Assembly: GCA_014529385.2 (NCBI GenBank)
Contig: CM043945.1
Location: 1,955,312 to 2,019,311, forward strand
DNA from: Adiantum capillus-veneris
Lineage: Eukaryota > Streptophyta > Polypodiopsida > Polypodiales > Pteridaceae
DNA length: 64,000 nucleotides
Reading direction: 5' to 3'
Part shown: piece by piece, positions 46,901 to 57,344 of the stretch
How positions within the stretch are numbered: the stretch's first letter is position 1
How the letters are laid out: each line of letters opens with the position of its first letter
Translations under genes and position numbers: made by a program
The notes under the pieces: model-generated
Seen by the model: the letters and a program-made list of their open reading frames with translations, nothing else
The model's database searches: none
What the model was told of the DNA's origin: nothing

Positions 46901-49900
46901 AGTTAGAGATCAGCACAATATCATCAGCATATAACAGCAATGGGATCCACGTCCCTGCCAGCTGGGCACCTCTATCACCCTCTCTGTCAATGTAATCAGA
47001 CACCTCATCAACATACATACCAAATAGAGTAGGAGACAATGGGCAACCCTATTTCACCCCAATGGTGGAGTGAACTAAATCAAATATCCCCTCCGGAGTG
47101 GGTACATGTCCCATCACTGATCTGTATAGAGCCATAATCCCCCAAATCAACACTATGCGCACCCCCATCTCCTGCACTCTACGCATCAATCGAGCTCTCG
47201 GTACCATGTCAAATGCTTTGCGAAAATCCACAACGCTACAATAAATCCGTCTCCCATGTGACCCTCAATGATGGCTCTGAGTGTCAGAATATGATCAAGA
47301 GTGAAGAAACCCCTATCCGTCTCCCATGTGACCCCTCAATGATGGCTCTGAGTGTCAGAATATGATCAAGAGTGGAGAAACCCCTGTTGAAACCGGCTTG
47401 GCCCTTTGCTCGTACACCCTCACCCTCTGCCCAATTACTCAACTACTGCTCAAGAATGGATGCATACAACCGTGTCAATGTGTGCCAACCATAATAGTGC
47501 GGTAATTCCCAGGCTCTGTAGGATCACCTACATGGCACGATTGAATAACACTGCAAGAACCTCTACCAGCATATCTCTAGCATGTGTAAAGTGCTCTGCA
47601 ACTAGACCATCATGATCATATGCCCTGCTGGTCCTCATCCCGTCAATGGTTCTCTTTACCATCTCAGTAGTAAAGAAGGTGCTGGTAGGTGGGCATGGCT
47701 CTGTAGGATCTGGAAGGGGGTCCTGTCCAGGAAACGTATATAACGATGAGGCATATTGGCCCCACACATCAGGAGAAGTAATCACTGGGGGAGGGGAGTG
47801 CTCATGAAAGAATCGTCGTGCCTCTCCTGAGTCTCTACTCAAGAACAGCTGATACAAGTCTCGCTCCATCTGGGCCAAGTAAGCTCGTTTCTTTCGTCGC
47901 ACAAGGTGCCGGGAAGCAATCCAAGATTGTCTGTAAGTGATGACTCCTAAAAGAAGATCCCACTGAAGCTGGGCTCTCATCTCTCTGCACTTATCATCAT
48001 ACCAACTATTCCGGGGCATGCTCCCGGAATATTGCCTCCAACGCGGCTGAGTGTGTGGGTATGCCTCTGATGGAGCACCATGCAAGTCTCAGTCGGTAAA
48101 GTGGTGCACTCCTCCACTGAGAGGCCAGGACCAGTTGTGCATAGATGGTTATAGATCTCCGTTGTATAAACCGAGTCACTCTTTCGTGTAGTTGTATAAC
48201 GGGTATGTGACATGTCTCCTGATGTGTGGGTTGTACTATACCGAAATGAAACAGACAATGTCAAAAGTGCATGATCCACTGCTACACCGACTGGTCTGGC
48301 TCCCATGTGACCTACCTCCTGATGTTTGGGTTGTACTATACCGAAATGAAACACACAATGTCAAAAGTGCATGATCCACTGCTACACCGACTGGTCTGGC
48401 TCCCACTATAAAATCCTAAATACAAGGAATAAAGCTCGACTGTGCCATAACATAGTCCACTGTACTGGCCCCGTGACTGTGTGGAAAGCATATGAAACCG
48501 GTTGCTCCAGGAAATCGTTGTAAGCCATTAAGTATGGCTAACCCATGTGTAGTCGTCATCTCCGTGAGGTATCTCCCATACTCCATCTACTCTCTGTCAT
48601 GTGAGTATCTGTCAAGCCCCAACTCACCCACATCCAACTCTTTAAGCATCTCATATGAAGTATCATAGAAGACTGTCTGAGAGTTGCCCGGGCATTGAAG
48701 TCCCCTAGGAGGGATGATATCACCATCCCTAGAAAACTCTCATATATAATAATCTAGTATAGGCGACTGTCCTTTGGATGCAGCATATACTCACGTACTG
48801 AGGGGAAGTAACATATGGCAATGTATAGAAATAGGCATGTGTTAGCTCTCAGCCTCACCCACATGTATCTAGCATGATCATCTCTCCGTATAGTATGTAG
48901 TAGTGGCTGTAACTCCTCCTGAACCTCTACTCCCATGCTCAAATGTCGCTACTGTCCTATGGGCTGTCTCCCATCTGTATCCCACCACATGTGGCATAAG
49001 CTATCCAAAAGCCTGATGAGTCTCTGAGAAGAAAACAATGTCCCTGTCTCTGAAACTGTGCTCAAAGGCACCAACGTCCAACCTCATAGATCCATTCCAA
49101 TTCCAAGTAGCCATCTTCAGTGTGGTCCCATAGGTCTCACACCGTTATGTAGAGCGCCGCTCTACAATCACCACCCAACCATCTCTGTAAAAGGCCATCT
49201 TTCCCTTCTCCCTTGCCGCCGTAATCTCTCGCATTACCTCTCTCATATGCGCAAGTTTTGAGAGTGAAATCATCATCGAGGAAAATACTTGTCTTCTTGA
49301 GAGTAGGCCTCTTTCTCAATTATTCCTTCTTCTCTTCCAAGGAGGGGAAGCGTAGTATGAGAGCTCTCCCTTTTGAGGATTCTCCCGGGCCATCACTCTT
49401 CTTGTCCACTCTCCATGCCTTTGTGTGTGAAGGCTTGTCCACCCCCATCATGGAGGTGAGGTTTGTGACCTCTTTTTCCACATTGTTTATGTCCTTGAGA
49501 CTAGTTACCCTCACATGTAGAGCCCGCATCCTCCTCCTTTGTTCCTCTTCTAGGGTCATGTTAATAAGAGTGGGTGTACAAGGAGCTTCCTTACCTTTCC
49601 CTTTCTTTGCGACCTCAATCCATTTTTCGACCTCCTCTACTCTCTTTTGTGTTGCAGAGATGACCGCGGCCCATGGCTTCTTCTCCTCACCTTCCTTGAT
49701 AACCTGTATTTCTTCTCTCATGGTATTCAATTCTTCCATCATGGATAGCTGAATTTCGCCTTCCTCGAGCTGTCCACTTTTTGCTTGTAAATTTTGGATG
49801 ATGGAATCTTGGATGACCACTTTCTCCTCAAGCAAAGCGATCCTCCTACACATGTCATCTCTTTCTTCGGTCCATCTTTGAAGAATAGTGCTCCTCTCCT

Positions 49901-50088
49901 TCCTCCACTCTGCCACTTCGTTTCTCCATTCTCTCATTTCCTTCTCTATTGCCGACATCCTCTTCCCTGTCCGTACGAAAGAGGCTTTATGGACGGCCGG
50001 CAAAGGATGCGTCTTCTTACACGTGAGGGAAGCCATTGGCACTTCTCCGATGCTTCCCATGAGTGAGTGAGAGAGAAGAAGAAAAAGA

Positions 50089-50141
<53 letters not shown>

Positions 50142-53100
50142 CTAAAAAAAAAAAAAATACAAGAAACCTTAAAAAACAGCAAGAAATGCTTGTGAAACCT
50201 TAAAAAACAGCTAAACACCGTTTGAAACCCTAAAAAATGGTGGCAAAACCCTAAAAAACAGCAAGAAACGGTGACAAAACCCTAAGAAACAGCAAAAAAT
50301 AGTGGCGAAACTCTTAAAAAAATAAATAAGAAAGTTTTGAAACCCTAAAAACAATGACAAAATCCTAAAAACAACCAAAAAGAAATTTCAAAACCCTAAA
50401 AACAGCAAAAAAGAAGTGATAAAACCCTAAAAACAATGAGAGACCATGAGAGAGAGAGAGAGAGAGAGAGTGTCCCGAACCAATCAACCTCGGCAATGAA
50501 AAACTGAACTAACTAACTGAGTGAGAGAGAGACAGTTAGTTAGTGAGAGAGAGAAATGAAATGAAATGAAATGTTATATTAACGTCTTCAAAAGGCCAAA
50601 ATGACCTATGAGACCAATCAGTTACAAAATAGTGAATCTAATACCATGTCTAGGTACAAAAGAACTAGAAGTGGAACAAAATACTACTACTACTACTACA
50701 ATCTAAAACTACGTGGGTGTAGCAGCTGATACAATAGGTACCCGGTAAACTGGATGTAACAGTGTGTGAAACAAAGATGGAAGAAATGGTGAGGATCCAT
50801 CCTCATCTGCACTCTGGATGTCGAGAGAGTATGGCTCGAATCTTCTGTTGTAGTCTCCGTCGATGCTGTGTAGCTCCTCTCCTCAGTCGCGGTGGTCTGC
50901 ATGCAACCAAGTGTGCAACGTTCAAACATCCCTATCAAGAACATGATTGCACCAACTACCCGAGGCAAGCTAGGAAATATGTTGCTATGGAGTACCAAAA
51001 TTCCTCCACCCTAAAATTTTATACACGTTCTTGAAAAGTACTCTCGACAACCAAAAGGCCATCTAAAAAGCATCTTGTGGTCCATGGAATAAATTGGCAA
51101 GTATTAGCAATAATAAAACCTCCATAAGGTCAAACTGCTATGTAAAACATAGACTCTGCCAAGAAAAATAGCAGCACACTTAGCCCGCTAAATTGAGCTT
51201 GGAGCAGCTCAAGTTTAGAACCAAATCTCTTGTCAGAACCATTTTTTTAATGGAAATTTGAAAAAGATAGATAGTAGGCCTGTTTGTAGAGAAATCAGCT
51301 TTGCGTTTTGTTGATGAATCTTTTTTTGAACAATCCTCTGGGGTTTTGAGGGGGGTTGTTAAGTCCAAAGTTCGAGGCATAAAGGAGTTCTTTTCTTATC
51401 TTTCTGAACAACTAGTGACTTAACAATTGATTTCTCTTGCTCAAGTGATTAAAAGTGAATGCGGTTTGTGGTATAGAAGTTTGAAACTCTGAATGTTCAA
51501 TCGTGTCCGATTGAATTGTATCGAATCACTCTATGTCCAATTATTTTCCAAGAACTTTCGTATCGGCTTTAAAGTTTCGATCATATCTTAAACGACAACA
51601 TTAGCATTAATACATTCATAACTGTATTCTCAAACTGCATCTCTTCTCACAAGATTAGCACTACTACATTCATAAGTTATAGCAAATTAGTGAGGATCAC
51701 GAGGTTTTCTAACTGCTTCAAGCCACCAAAAACCTTGTGGAAGCATGGAAGTTAATCTAACCCTTGTACTTCTTAAAGTGGTGTAGCCAATTGGCTGGCT
51801 TCGCTTACAGGTGTGAATGTGAATATATATTGCATATATGTATATGTGAATGTCTGTATGCAAAAGGACTTAGTTTGTTGTTCCTATACAGGTGCATGTG
51901 CGCACACGCACCCTGAAGACGCTGAAGCTTCCTCCGTACAGAGCTCTACATGGAGTAGTGCTCTGCTCTTGAGGCTAAGCCAATACTACTATGTGAGCAG
52001 TGCATTACAGTTTTATGTTTCAAGTCTGAGCTCATGATGGAAACAAGCTCCTTTGTAAAACAAGAAGGTTTGCACAATAATGTATTCTCTTACTGAGAAT
52101 CTCATTTAGGAATCTCCACACACACACACTTTTTTTTTTTTGGTCACACACACACACAAGCACGCACGGACACACAGGCGTGCGCACACGCACGCAGACA
52201 AAGAGGGGTGTGTAAAAGCATACGCTGATGAGGGAGCCAGCGTGCGAAAATGTGTCCACTGGCCGATTGGGTGGATGTGGTTGCATACTCTGATCAAAAG
52301 GGCCAAGCAAGGGGCTTACCAGTGCAGGCGAGCGGGCAGAGGTCTCATTACAGAAGGGGGAGAGGCGGCGATGGTGGTGGGAGGGTGTTTCCTGAAGCTG
52401 GCTGGTAATATTTGTTGGCAGAGGTTGAAGAAAAGCAGGAGGAAGCATCAGTCCCTGCCCCTGCCCTTGCTCCTCTGCCGCTGCTGCCAACTGCAGGGCA
52501 GCTTTCACCTGCCGTGCCCTCACCCTTGCCTGTAGCCTCACCAAAGCCTGCATGCATTGCAGAGATATCCTGGCTTGCCTCCTCACTAGATGCCCCCTGA
52601 CCACCGCTTGTAGCTTCACCAGTCCCTTCAGCGCTCGCAGCGCTTGCCTTGCCTGCAATTAAGTTGTTGTCTTTTTTAGTATTCCGGTTGATTGAATTTT
52701 TTTATGCATAATACACGTGCTATAATGCAAAAACAGACTAAGCAACCTTGAAAAGGTTGACCATGCACATTGTGTAAGGGGCAGATGTGATGTTTTCTTC
52801 TCAACAGACTCTACATTCTGAGTCAAATTCTTACCAGGGACTTGTGGTGCTTTGGTGACTACAAGGACCACAGACTGAGCTGAGTATAACGTTTCACAGC
52901 CCCTAACTAGCAAGCTTAACAAGAATCTGTGTGTATGTGGCTACTTCTCCTGTGTGATGCCATTGGTCTTCAAAATGCAAGCATAATTGATCACATTTGA
53001 GAGTGGATCTTGCCTTGCATCTGCTAAAAGCATCCCTATTAGCGTTTAATGTGATGCACAACCCTTCCATATGCAGTGTTTGCATCTAGAGAGAAAAATC

Positions 53101-55183
53101 CTCGCTATTTCACAGCATATCTTGCAGATGAAGCAGACCATAGGAATACAAACTCGCCAAGCAGCTTGTCACTTGTCAAGGTCTTGTGTGCCTCAGCAGT
53201 CACATAGCAATTAGAAAAGACATAAATGGATTATGGCACTAATACAATCTCAAGTAATTTGCTACTGTCAACGTGTACTCTACACCCCTGCAACAAAAAG
53301 CATAGTAACCCGTCGCTTTAATGGGAATAAGGAAAAAACACTCAGTACTGATTTCTTCAATTGTAAGATCTCCATGTTCGAAGTACTCTTCAATTTGACT
53401 CTTCATGGACAAAAGGAAATGCATTCAAATAGCCTTTTTTCAAGGAAGTTGGGGGTACTAGAGCTGATGACACCAAACTTTGTTTCATGAGCTAGAAAGC
53501 ATTTGCTTACTGCAATCGGTTTGAAAGCAATATTTTCTAAAGAGTAATATATGTAGCACTCTTGCTAGGTGTTCTCATAAAGTTTCTTACCCATTTTCAT
53601 ACTGCTAACCCTATTAAACCATCCCAATAAGAAGGTTGAAAGAACTCTTTTCCTGCCACAGACTCTGCAGATCAAGAGCAAGGTTTTTGTATCTGATGAG
53701 GATTCCTGCAGGCAAGACAATTTTAGCAATTGCTCTCCTCTGCCATATCCAGTGTACATACATGCTAGCAAAGAAAGACCTTCAAACTGTCTCTCTTCAT
53801 AGCAGGCCAATGCAAGGTCAATTTACACCCAAAAAATCCATTCGCAAATTCTCTAGAAGACTGGTAAAGGGTACCACCATTCGAGAGAATATGATTTAAA
53901 AAAAGGTCCGCATTCAAGGTTTTCATTGTTCCTAAGTACATTGTTATACTGCAAAGTTCAGTTTTTCCCCGTCTTGTGCCTCAATTGTGAGGATTTCAAA
54001 TCACCAGGCTGTTTGGAGAAGAATCATTGCTGCACTGGTGTTTGCAGAAAAATCACTAAATCAAGATACATGGCCTTGATTTTGGAATCTTGCAGGCTGG
54101 GCTGCCGCAAAATACTAAAGCTTGACGAACAATGCACGAAAATTAATTTTTTAATTCAATGAGATTTGACCTAAGCTAATTAAGCAAGAACATGCTAAGT
54201 CCAGTAATCTGTGTCCTTGTTCATTCATTTTAAGCTAGATGGCAGGCAAGAAGCACAATAGAGTAAAGAAGGATTACCAGGTGTCCTCTATAGGCAGACT
54301 GGATAAGAGTTGCTGCTCTTTGAGCTTGTGAGGCAATGAAGAAATCATCGAGGGAAAAGTCATCAAGAGGAGGACTATATTGGCCATGGGGGGTGGATGA
54401 GTAGCCAGTAAGTCTCATCACCTCTGCTGCCGCTTGGGCAGCCACTGCAGCAGCCTCCGCAGCCGCAGCTGATGCTGCTGCAACTGCCCTAGCATGCCTA
54501 CTGTTATGGTCTTCTTGTGCTTTTATGTCCCCTTTATGTCTCATCACAGGCCTTATATTGCTACTTACATTGCCCCTTATACTGTTTACACCTCCTGCTT
54601 GCACTAGTTGGGCTCTTGGCGACTGTAGCTTCTTGTTGCTGCTGTTTATTGTGGTAACACTTCTACTCTGCATCTGCAGCTTGTTTGGGCTTTTCGCCAA
54701 GTTATTGTTGCCATTGTTGTTGTTCTTGTTACTGTTTTTGTTACTAGTGTTGCTAATGCTATTGCTCATGTTGGTGCTTCTTTGCACCTGTTTTGTCTCT
54801 GGTGTTCCGTTGTTCACATTTATCTCATGGGATCTCCTTCCACTGGTTCTTCTTGGTTGCCCACTCTTCTGCAAAAGAACATATATAAATTATATGAACT
54901 TGGAAATGACAAAGTAAGCTGATAAACAAAGTTCAAAAGACTTCACTCTCTGAACAGGTTTACAAGAATGCAAACAAATTGAGGAAAAAAGGCTAACCTC
55001 GTCCAGCTCAAATGAAGTATCCAGCATGCCTGGTCCCAATCTTGAAATGAAATTGTCTACACTCTGCCTATGTCCCTGAGATGGCACAGGAGAGGTAGGC
55101 ACATCAAAACTTTTTACAGGAGATGGCGATCTTAATACATCCTTCATTGCCGTCAACCAATTTCCCTTGCTGCCTGTCATCAT
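40411..55183 (-). CDS. IQ67-domain (IQD) calmodulin-binding protein, five exons
   Basis: Joined exons 55183-54998, 54868-54278, 52652-52320, 41594-41469 and 40956-40411 give 593 codons without a stop; every intron is phase 0 with GT...AG ends. The start is [17 protein letters not shown], the short basic N-terminus usual for IQDs. Residues about 200-235 form the Ala-rich helix before the IQ67 domain (about 245-311), which holds [23 protein letters not shown] and a third [14 protein letters not shown] motif. The conserved phase-0 intron splits the domain at HL/ARQALR, as in other plant IQDs. Later conserved pieces are [35 protein letters not shown] and WSWLEGWMA. IQDs are plant calmodulin-binding scaffold proteins linked to microtubules and membranes. 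Exon 2 also has an Asn-rich tract and exon 5 a His run. The third intron (10.7 kb) is filled with transposons. Confidence 0.9.
41469..41594 (-). CDS. IQD exon 4
   Basis: 42 codons, acceptor CAATGTAG|TCAGAAG and donor AATCAG|GTATGG. Encodes the conserved helical segment with [13 protein letters not shown]...[11 protein letters not shown]. The 10,725-base third intron separates it from exon 3. Confidence 0.85.
41708..41829 (-). mobile_element. LINE 3' end (left part of interrupted LINE)
   Basis: Nearly the same sequence as 50555-50673: a (GAAAT)n-type tail seen on the plus strand, then 'gttatattaacgtcttcaaaaggccaaaat' and 'ctaataccatgtctaggtacaaaagaactagaa'. It is the 3' terminus of a minus-strand LINE. 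The LINE sequence resumes at 45413, so the copia between them lies inside this LINE. Confidence 0.75.
41963..43484 (-). pseudogene. Copia protease, GAG-pre-integrase and integrase
   Basis: 42387-43484 starts in the gag-protease junction. [15 protein letters not shown] is the protease active site, followed by [19 protein letters not shown] and [14 protein letters not shown] (GAG-pre-integrase zinc module), FDLVHSDVC (first integrase Asp), and [18 protein letters not shown] (second Asp). A 67-bp tandem duplication at 42337-42470 shifts the frame. The remainder (41963-42478) has [19 protein letters not shown], where the usual Glu position reads Lys, and [27 protein letters not shown]. Confidence 0.85.
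43445..44392 (-). pseudogene. Copia gag with zinc knuckle
   Basis: Starts [21 protein letters not shown] at 44392. The core has [13 protein letters not shown] and [16 protein letters not shown]. One in-frame TAG near 43990 interrupts it before [13 protein letters not shown]; then comes [16 protein letters not shown] and an intact CCHC knuckle [15 protein letters not shown] tandem duplication at 43409-43550 shifts the frame near the end. Confidence 0.85.
45135..45146 (-). other. Primer-binding site of intronic copia
   Basis: In element orientation TGGTATTAGAGC, one transition away from the initiator-Met type site, two bases after the LTR end. Confidence 0.8.
45149..45412 (-). repeat. 5' LTR of intronic copia
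   Basis: In element orientation begins TGTTGGGTTAAAGGCC and ends GCGCTCATCA, 264 bases. A 12-base inverted repeat (CAGGTTCA...TGAACCTG) lies near 45340-45362. The partner LTR is missing. Confidence 0.8.
45873..49114 (-). pseudogene. LINE ORF2: endonuclease-RT, frame-shifted
   Basis: The start [12 protein letters not shown] at 49114 is the beginning of an AP-like endonuclease, with VFFSETHQ, the IAICYFP strand and GDFNAR recognisable to about 48690. RT follows: [20 protein letters not shown] at about 47640, [27 protein letters not shown], and the catalytic [11 protein letters not shown] box at about 46930 with intact Asp-Asp. The C-terminal part (45873-46394) ends near a Cys-rich RICCLC. Tandem duplications at 47245-47385 and 48205-48404 and other indels break the frame. 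Confidence 0.85.
49320..50060 (-). CDS. LINE ORF1 protein, coiled coil
   Basis: A continuous 246-residue frame. Residues about 30-130 are heavily charged with heptad character ([19 protein letters not shown]...[20 protein letters not shown]), a likely coiled coil for trimer or dimer formation. Residues about 180-240 ([27 protein letters not shown]) resemble an RNA-binding fold as in other LINE ORF1 proteins. It would bind the LINE RNA. No CCHC knuckle is visible. ORF2 starts about 200 bases downstream. Confidence 0.7.
   Translation of the reverse strand: MGSIGEVPMASLTCKKTHPLPAVHKASFVRTGKRMSAIEKEMREWRNEVAEWRKERSTILQRWTEERDDMCRRIALLEEKVVIQDSIIQNLQAKSGQLEEGEIQLSMMEELNTMREEIQVIKEGEEKKPWAAVISATQKRVEEVEKWIEVAKKGKGKEAPCTPTLINMTLEEEQRRRMRALHVRVTSLKDINNVEKEVTNLTSMMGVDKPSHTKAWRVDKKSDGPGESSKGRALILRFPSLEEKKE
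50070..50450 (-). promoter_or_regulatory. LINE 5' region with (GA)n and six teloboxes
   Basis: Upstream of ORF1 lies a purine tract (50080-50137), then a degenerate tandem array whose units contain AAACCCTAA on the plus strand at 50225, 50246, 50277, 50340, 50391 and 50422, plus decayed versions. AAACCCTAA is the plant telobox, known in promoters and telomeres. The array is the likely LINE promoter/untranslated region; function is inferred. Confidence 0.6.
50553..50900 (-). mobile_element. 5'-truncated LINE copy
   Basis: Plus-strand 'gaaatgaaatgaaatgaaatg' tail followed by the same 3' end as 41708-41829, then a (TAC)n stretch and a block (50790-50895) nearly identical to 45435-45525. Similarity to the LINE stops at about 50895, so it is a truncated copy of the same family, in the same orientation. 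Confidence 0.75.
52320..52652 (-). CDS. IQD exon 3
   Basis: 111 codons, acceptor AATTGCAG|GCAAGG and donor CACTG|GTAAGC. Holds the rest of the IQ67 domain followed by an Ala/Gln-rich and Pro-rich region. Intron 2 before it is 1625 bases. Confidence 0.9.
52653..54277 (-). other. IQD intron 2
   Basis: 1625 bases between exons 2 and 3, with GT...AG ends. Several small open frames on both strands have no recognisable domain. No transposon seen. Confidence 0.75.
54278..54868 (-). CDS. IQD exon 2
   Basis: 197 codons, acceptor TTTTGCAG|AAG and donor CACCTG|GTAATC. Contains an Asn/Ser-rich low-complexity tract, the Ala-rich helix, and the first IQ motif up to RGHL. Intron 1 before it is 129 bases. 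Confidence 0.9.
54998..55183 (-). CDS. IQD exon 1
   Basis: 62 codons, from ATG (a second in-frame ATG follows at once) to the donor GAG|GTTAGC. Encodes the basic N-terminus and a Ser/Pro-rich stretch. Any 5' untranslated exon could not be located. Confidence 0.85.
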
Positions 55184-56539
55184 GTTCAAATTCACAAAGA
55201 GAAAGGTTTCACTCTATCATCAGCAAGGACAGCATGCTTGTAGGTGCATCGATGTGCATAAAGCCAACATTCAAAGAACCTTCCAACCTTCGTTTGTTTG
55301 GCAAGCCACACCACACAACTAGCAAAATCATTTGCTTCTCGTGAAACATGAATGGGTTATCATTATGTACACGAAAATGAATCCAAGAAACACCCAGGCC
55401 CCAAATGTAACCTTGAACGGAAGTGCAAGTAGTGACCTCATGGTAGACATCAACAAGAACAATGTAACTATCAAATTCATCACGCATAGCAATGACCGAA
55501 AACTATGATATCGAACTAATGTCATTACGCATAGCAACAATGACTGAAAACTATAAGATCGAACTAATGTCATCAGTGCCCACCGAAGAAAAACAGCCAT
55601 CTCAAACTGCTCCACAAACTTTTTGATAGCTCATGGAGAAGCTTAAAATGCCCAAATCTCTAAAAGGCTTGAGAGCTCATGGAGCTCATTTCAATAAGAG
55701 AAAAAGATCTCAATAGCTCAAGTGACCTATTTGAGTAGGAGCCACAAGATGTCAAGCCTAGAAGAAGATTTTGCTGCGTTTAGAGAGCCTGAATAAAAAA
55801 CGAGGCACATCAGACACACTTTGGACCTATGATCAGCCCGAAAAGCAATGTTTTTAAGAACCACGTGGGAGGGAGGGCTCTACCTGGGAGTTACTCTCGG
55901 CATAGACAACATGTTTTGTATGAGGCCCAGTTATGTGAGGTCGCTATAGACTCCGTCACTCTTGGCTTGTCAGGCAGCTTAATTGAATGTAAGATTGGAA
56001 GAGGCACTGTCAGAAAGAGTCTCTCAGCTTCTGCTAGTTCTCTTGAAGGGCACTCACAAGCTTGGTGGCACTTGGGAGGCAATGCAAGGAGCTTCAAGAC
56101 ACAGAGAGAAGTATGGACTCACCCAAAGAAAAGAGTAGAGTTTGAGATGTCACCCATTAACAGCCAAATCACGGTTACCTCCTCCATTCCCATTGACCAT
56201 CTTCAAGGGCCTCGCATCAACTCACAATTCCTCTTTGGAGCTTGAAAAACATTGTGGCACCTTGCGATTCACGACTTCTGGCAAGACCGCTTTTCCAAGC
56301 ATCCCTGCAATATGATCTCAAGTAGCACTTGCCACTTCTCCAAAAACAATGCATAAGGCCTGTGTTGTTTGAGGAGAAAAAGCGATCTATAGTTTGTCAC
56401 TCTGCCTTGCGGGCTATTCAAATCTCTGGTTTGCATGACATTGGAAACTGAAGCGGTCCAATTTAGCATCATTCAAATTGATCGCTGTGCCTTTGATGCG
56501 AATATAGCTTATTCGCTTCACCACGCTGTGCATGTGCAA

Positions 56540-56611
<72 letters not shown>

Positions 56612-56896
56612 CACCTTCTATGCTTCCAAGAGTTGGATAGGTCTCCAGATAGGAGAGGCATTACATTGGAGCTGCTGCAAGAGACCACAGTCGGCCCACG
56701 AAAATGCAGCTTACCCCAGGATGCCATCCTTGCTCCGAACACCAACAGAGAGACTACTCGATAGAGAACGTGAATGTACGTGCTCAAGTCAACACACTTC
56801 GTTGTTAGAATTGGCCCGTGGGTTTTTTGGCAGTCTCTCTTTACTGCTAAGGCGCCCTCGGTAACACCCTCATGAGAAAGGGCCTTAATGGCCCAA
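55184..56896. other. Upstream region of IQD gene; no other gene recognised
   Basis: Would contain the 5' untranslated region and promoter of the IQD gene. No TATA box could be assigned confidently. An imperfect tandem duplication of about 45 bases lies at 55480-55572 ('acgcatagca' at 55482 and 55527; 'atcgaactaatgtcat' twice). A 138-residue plus-strand open frame (55829-56245) shows no known domain. Confidence 0.4.
56541..56611 (+). repeat. (GT)n(GA)n microsatellite
   Basis: About 44 bases of GT followed by about 27 bases of GA. Confidence 0.95.
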
Positions 56897-56906
56897 GCTT
56901 GTATCC

Positions 56907-57344
56907 CTTATAGCACTAAGTAACACCCATATTTAATGCAGGGTGGAGTAATGGGATCTCAAATCTCAACGGTCTGGGTTGAAGGGCGGAATCTCTAGGC
57001 ACACTAAACACACCCACGCAAAAAGCTAGGCGTTGTAAACCTGGCCATCGAGAAAAATGAGGCGTGCTGTCGGATTTTGAACTAGTGACCTTGCACTCCG
57101 GGTTTAGTGTCACATAGGCTAACCACCTCACCCGCACGCGCACCATGTATGCATAGTCGTTTTTACGACTTTCTATTGTGAGGTGACATGCATTCCCCAG
57201 GTTGTCCAAGTTTAGTGCTCGTCCAGGTTTAGTTTTTTATTTGACTTTTGCGACTACGATCTCCTCGACTTTCATGCTTGAACTTCCTCGCCTTTGATCC
57301 CATCCCCCCCCCCACTTAAATATAGGTGTTACTTAGTGTTGAGG
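56907..57344 (-). mobile_element. 438-bp inverted-repeat element with pol III-like boxes
   Basis: Terminal inverted repeats at 56914-56936 and 57316-57338 match at 22 of 23 positions (CACTAAGTAACACC core). A perfect 10-bp direct repeat GCTTGTATCC flanks it (56897-56906 and 57345-57354), fitting a Mutator-size target duplication. Inside, on the minus strand, GTGCGGGTGAGGTGGTTAGC resembles a tRNA A box region and GGTCACTAGTTCAAAATCC a B box. A C run sits at 57304-57313. A second, diverged copy lies at 60381. Confidence 0.7.

Larger units (their letters stand above)
45413..50450 (-). mobile_element. LINE (non-LTR retrotransposon)
   Basis: Minus orientation: 5' region with teloboxes and a (GA)n tract (50450-50070), ORF1 (50060-49320), ORF2 with endonuclease, RT and C-terminal part (49114-45873), and 3' untranslated region to 45413, interrupted by the copia and finished at 41708. 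ORF1 is open, but ORF2 carries many frameshifts, two of them caused by tandem duplications. Same orientation as the host IQD gene. Confidence 0.85.
41595..52319 (-). other. IQD intron 3, transposon-filled
   Basis: From donor at 52319 to acceptor at 41595. Contains LINE pieces at 41708-41829, 45413-50450 and 50553-50900 and a half copia at 41830-45412, all in the gene's own orientation. Stretch 50901-52319 holds no recognised gene; 41595-41690 is plain intron plus a (GA)n run at 41691-41709. Confidence 0.85.

Noticed and set aside
50150-50440. A true interstitial telomere
   Set aside because: Units are degenerate and spaced 20-60 bases apart, not perfect CCCTAAA arrays; treated instead as telobox-containing LINE 5' region.
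54525-54917. 130-residue Leu-rich plus-strand open frame
   Set aside because: Antisense shadow of IQD exon 2 (Asn/Ala-rich codons read backwards as Leu/Cys).
55829-56245. 138-residue plus-strand open frame upstream of the IQD gene
   Set aside because: No recognised domain and no support for expression.
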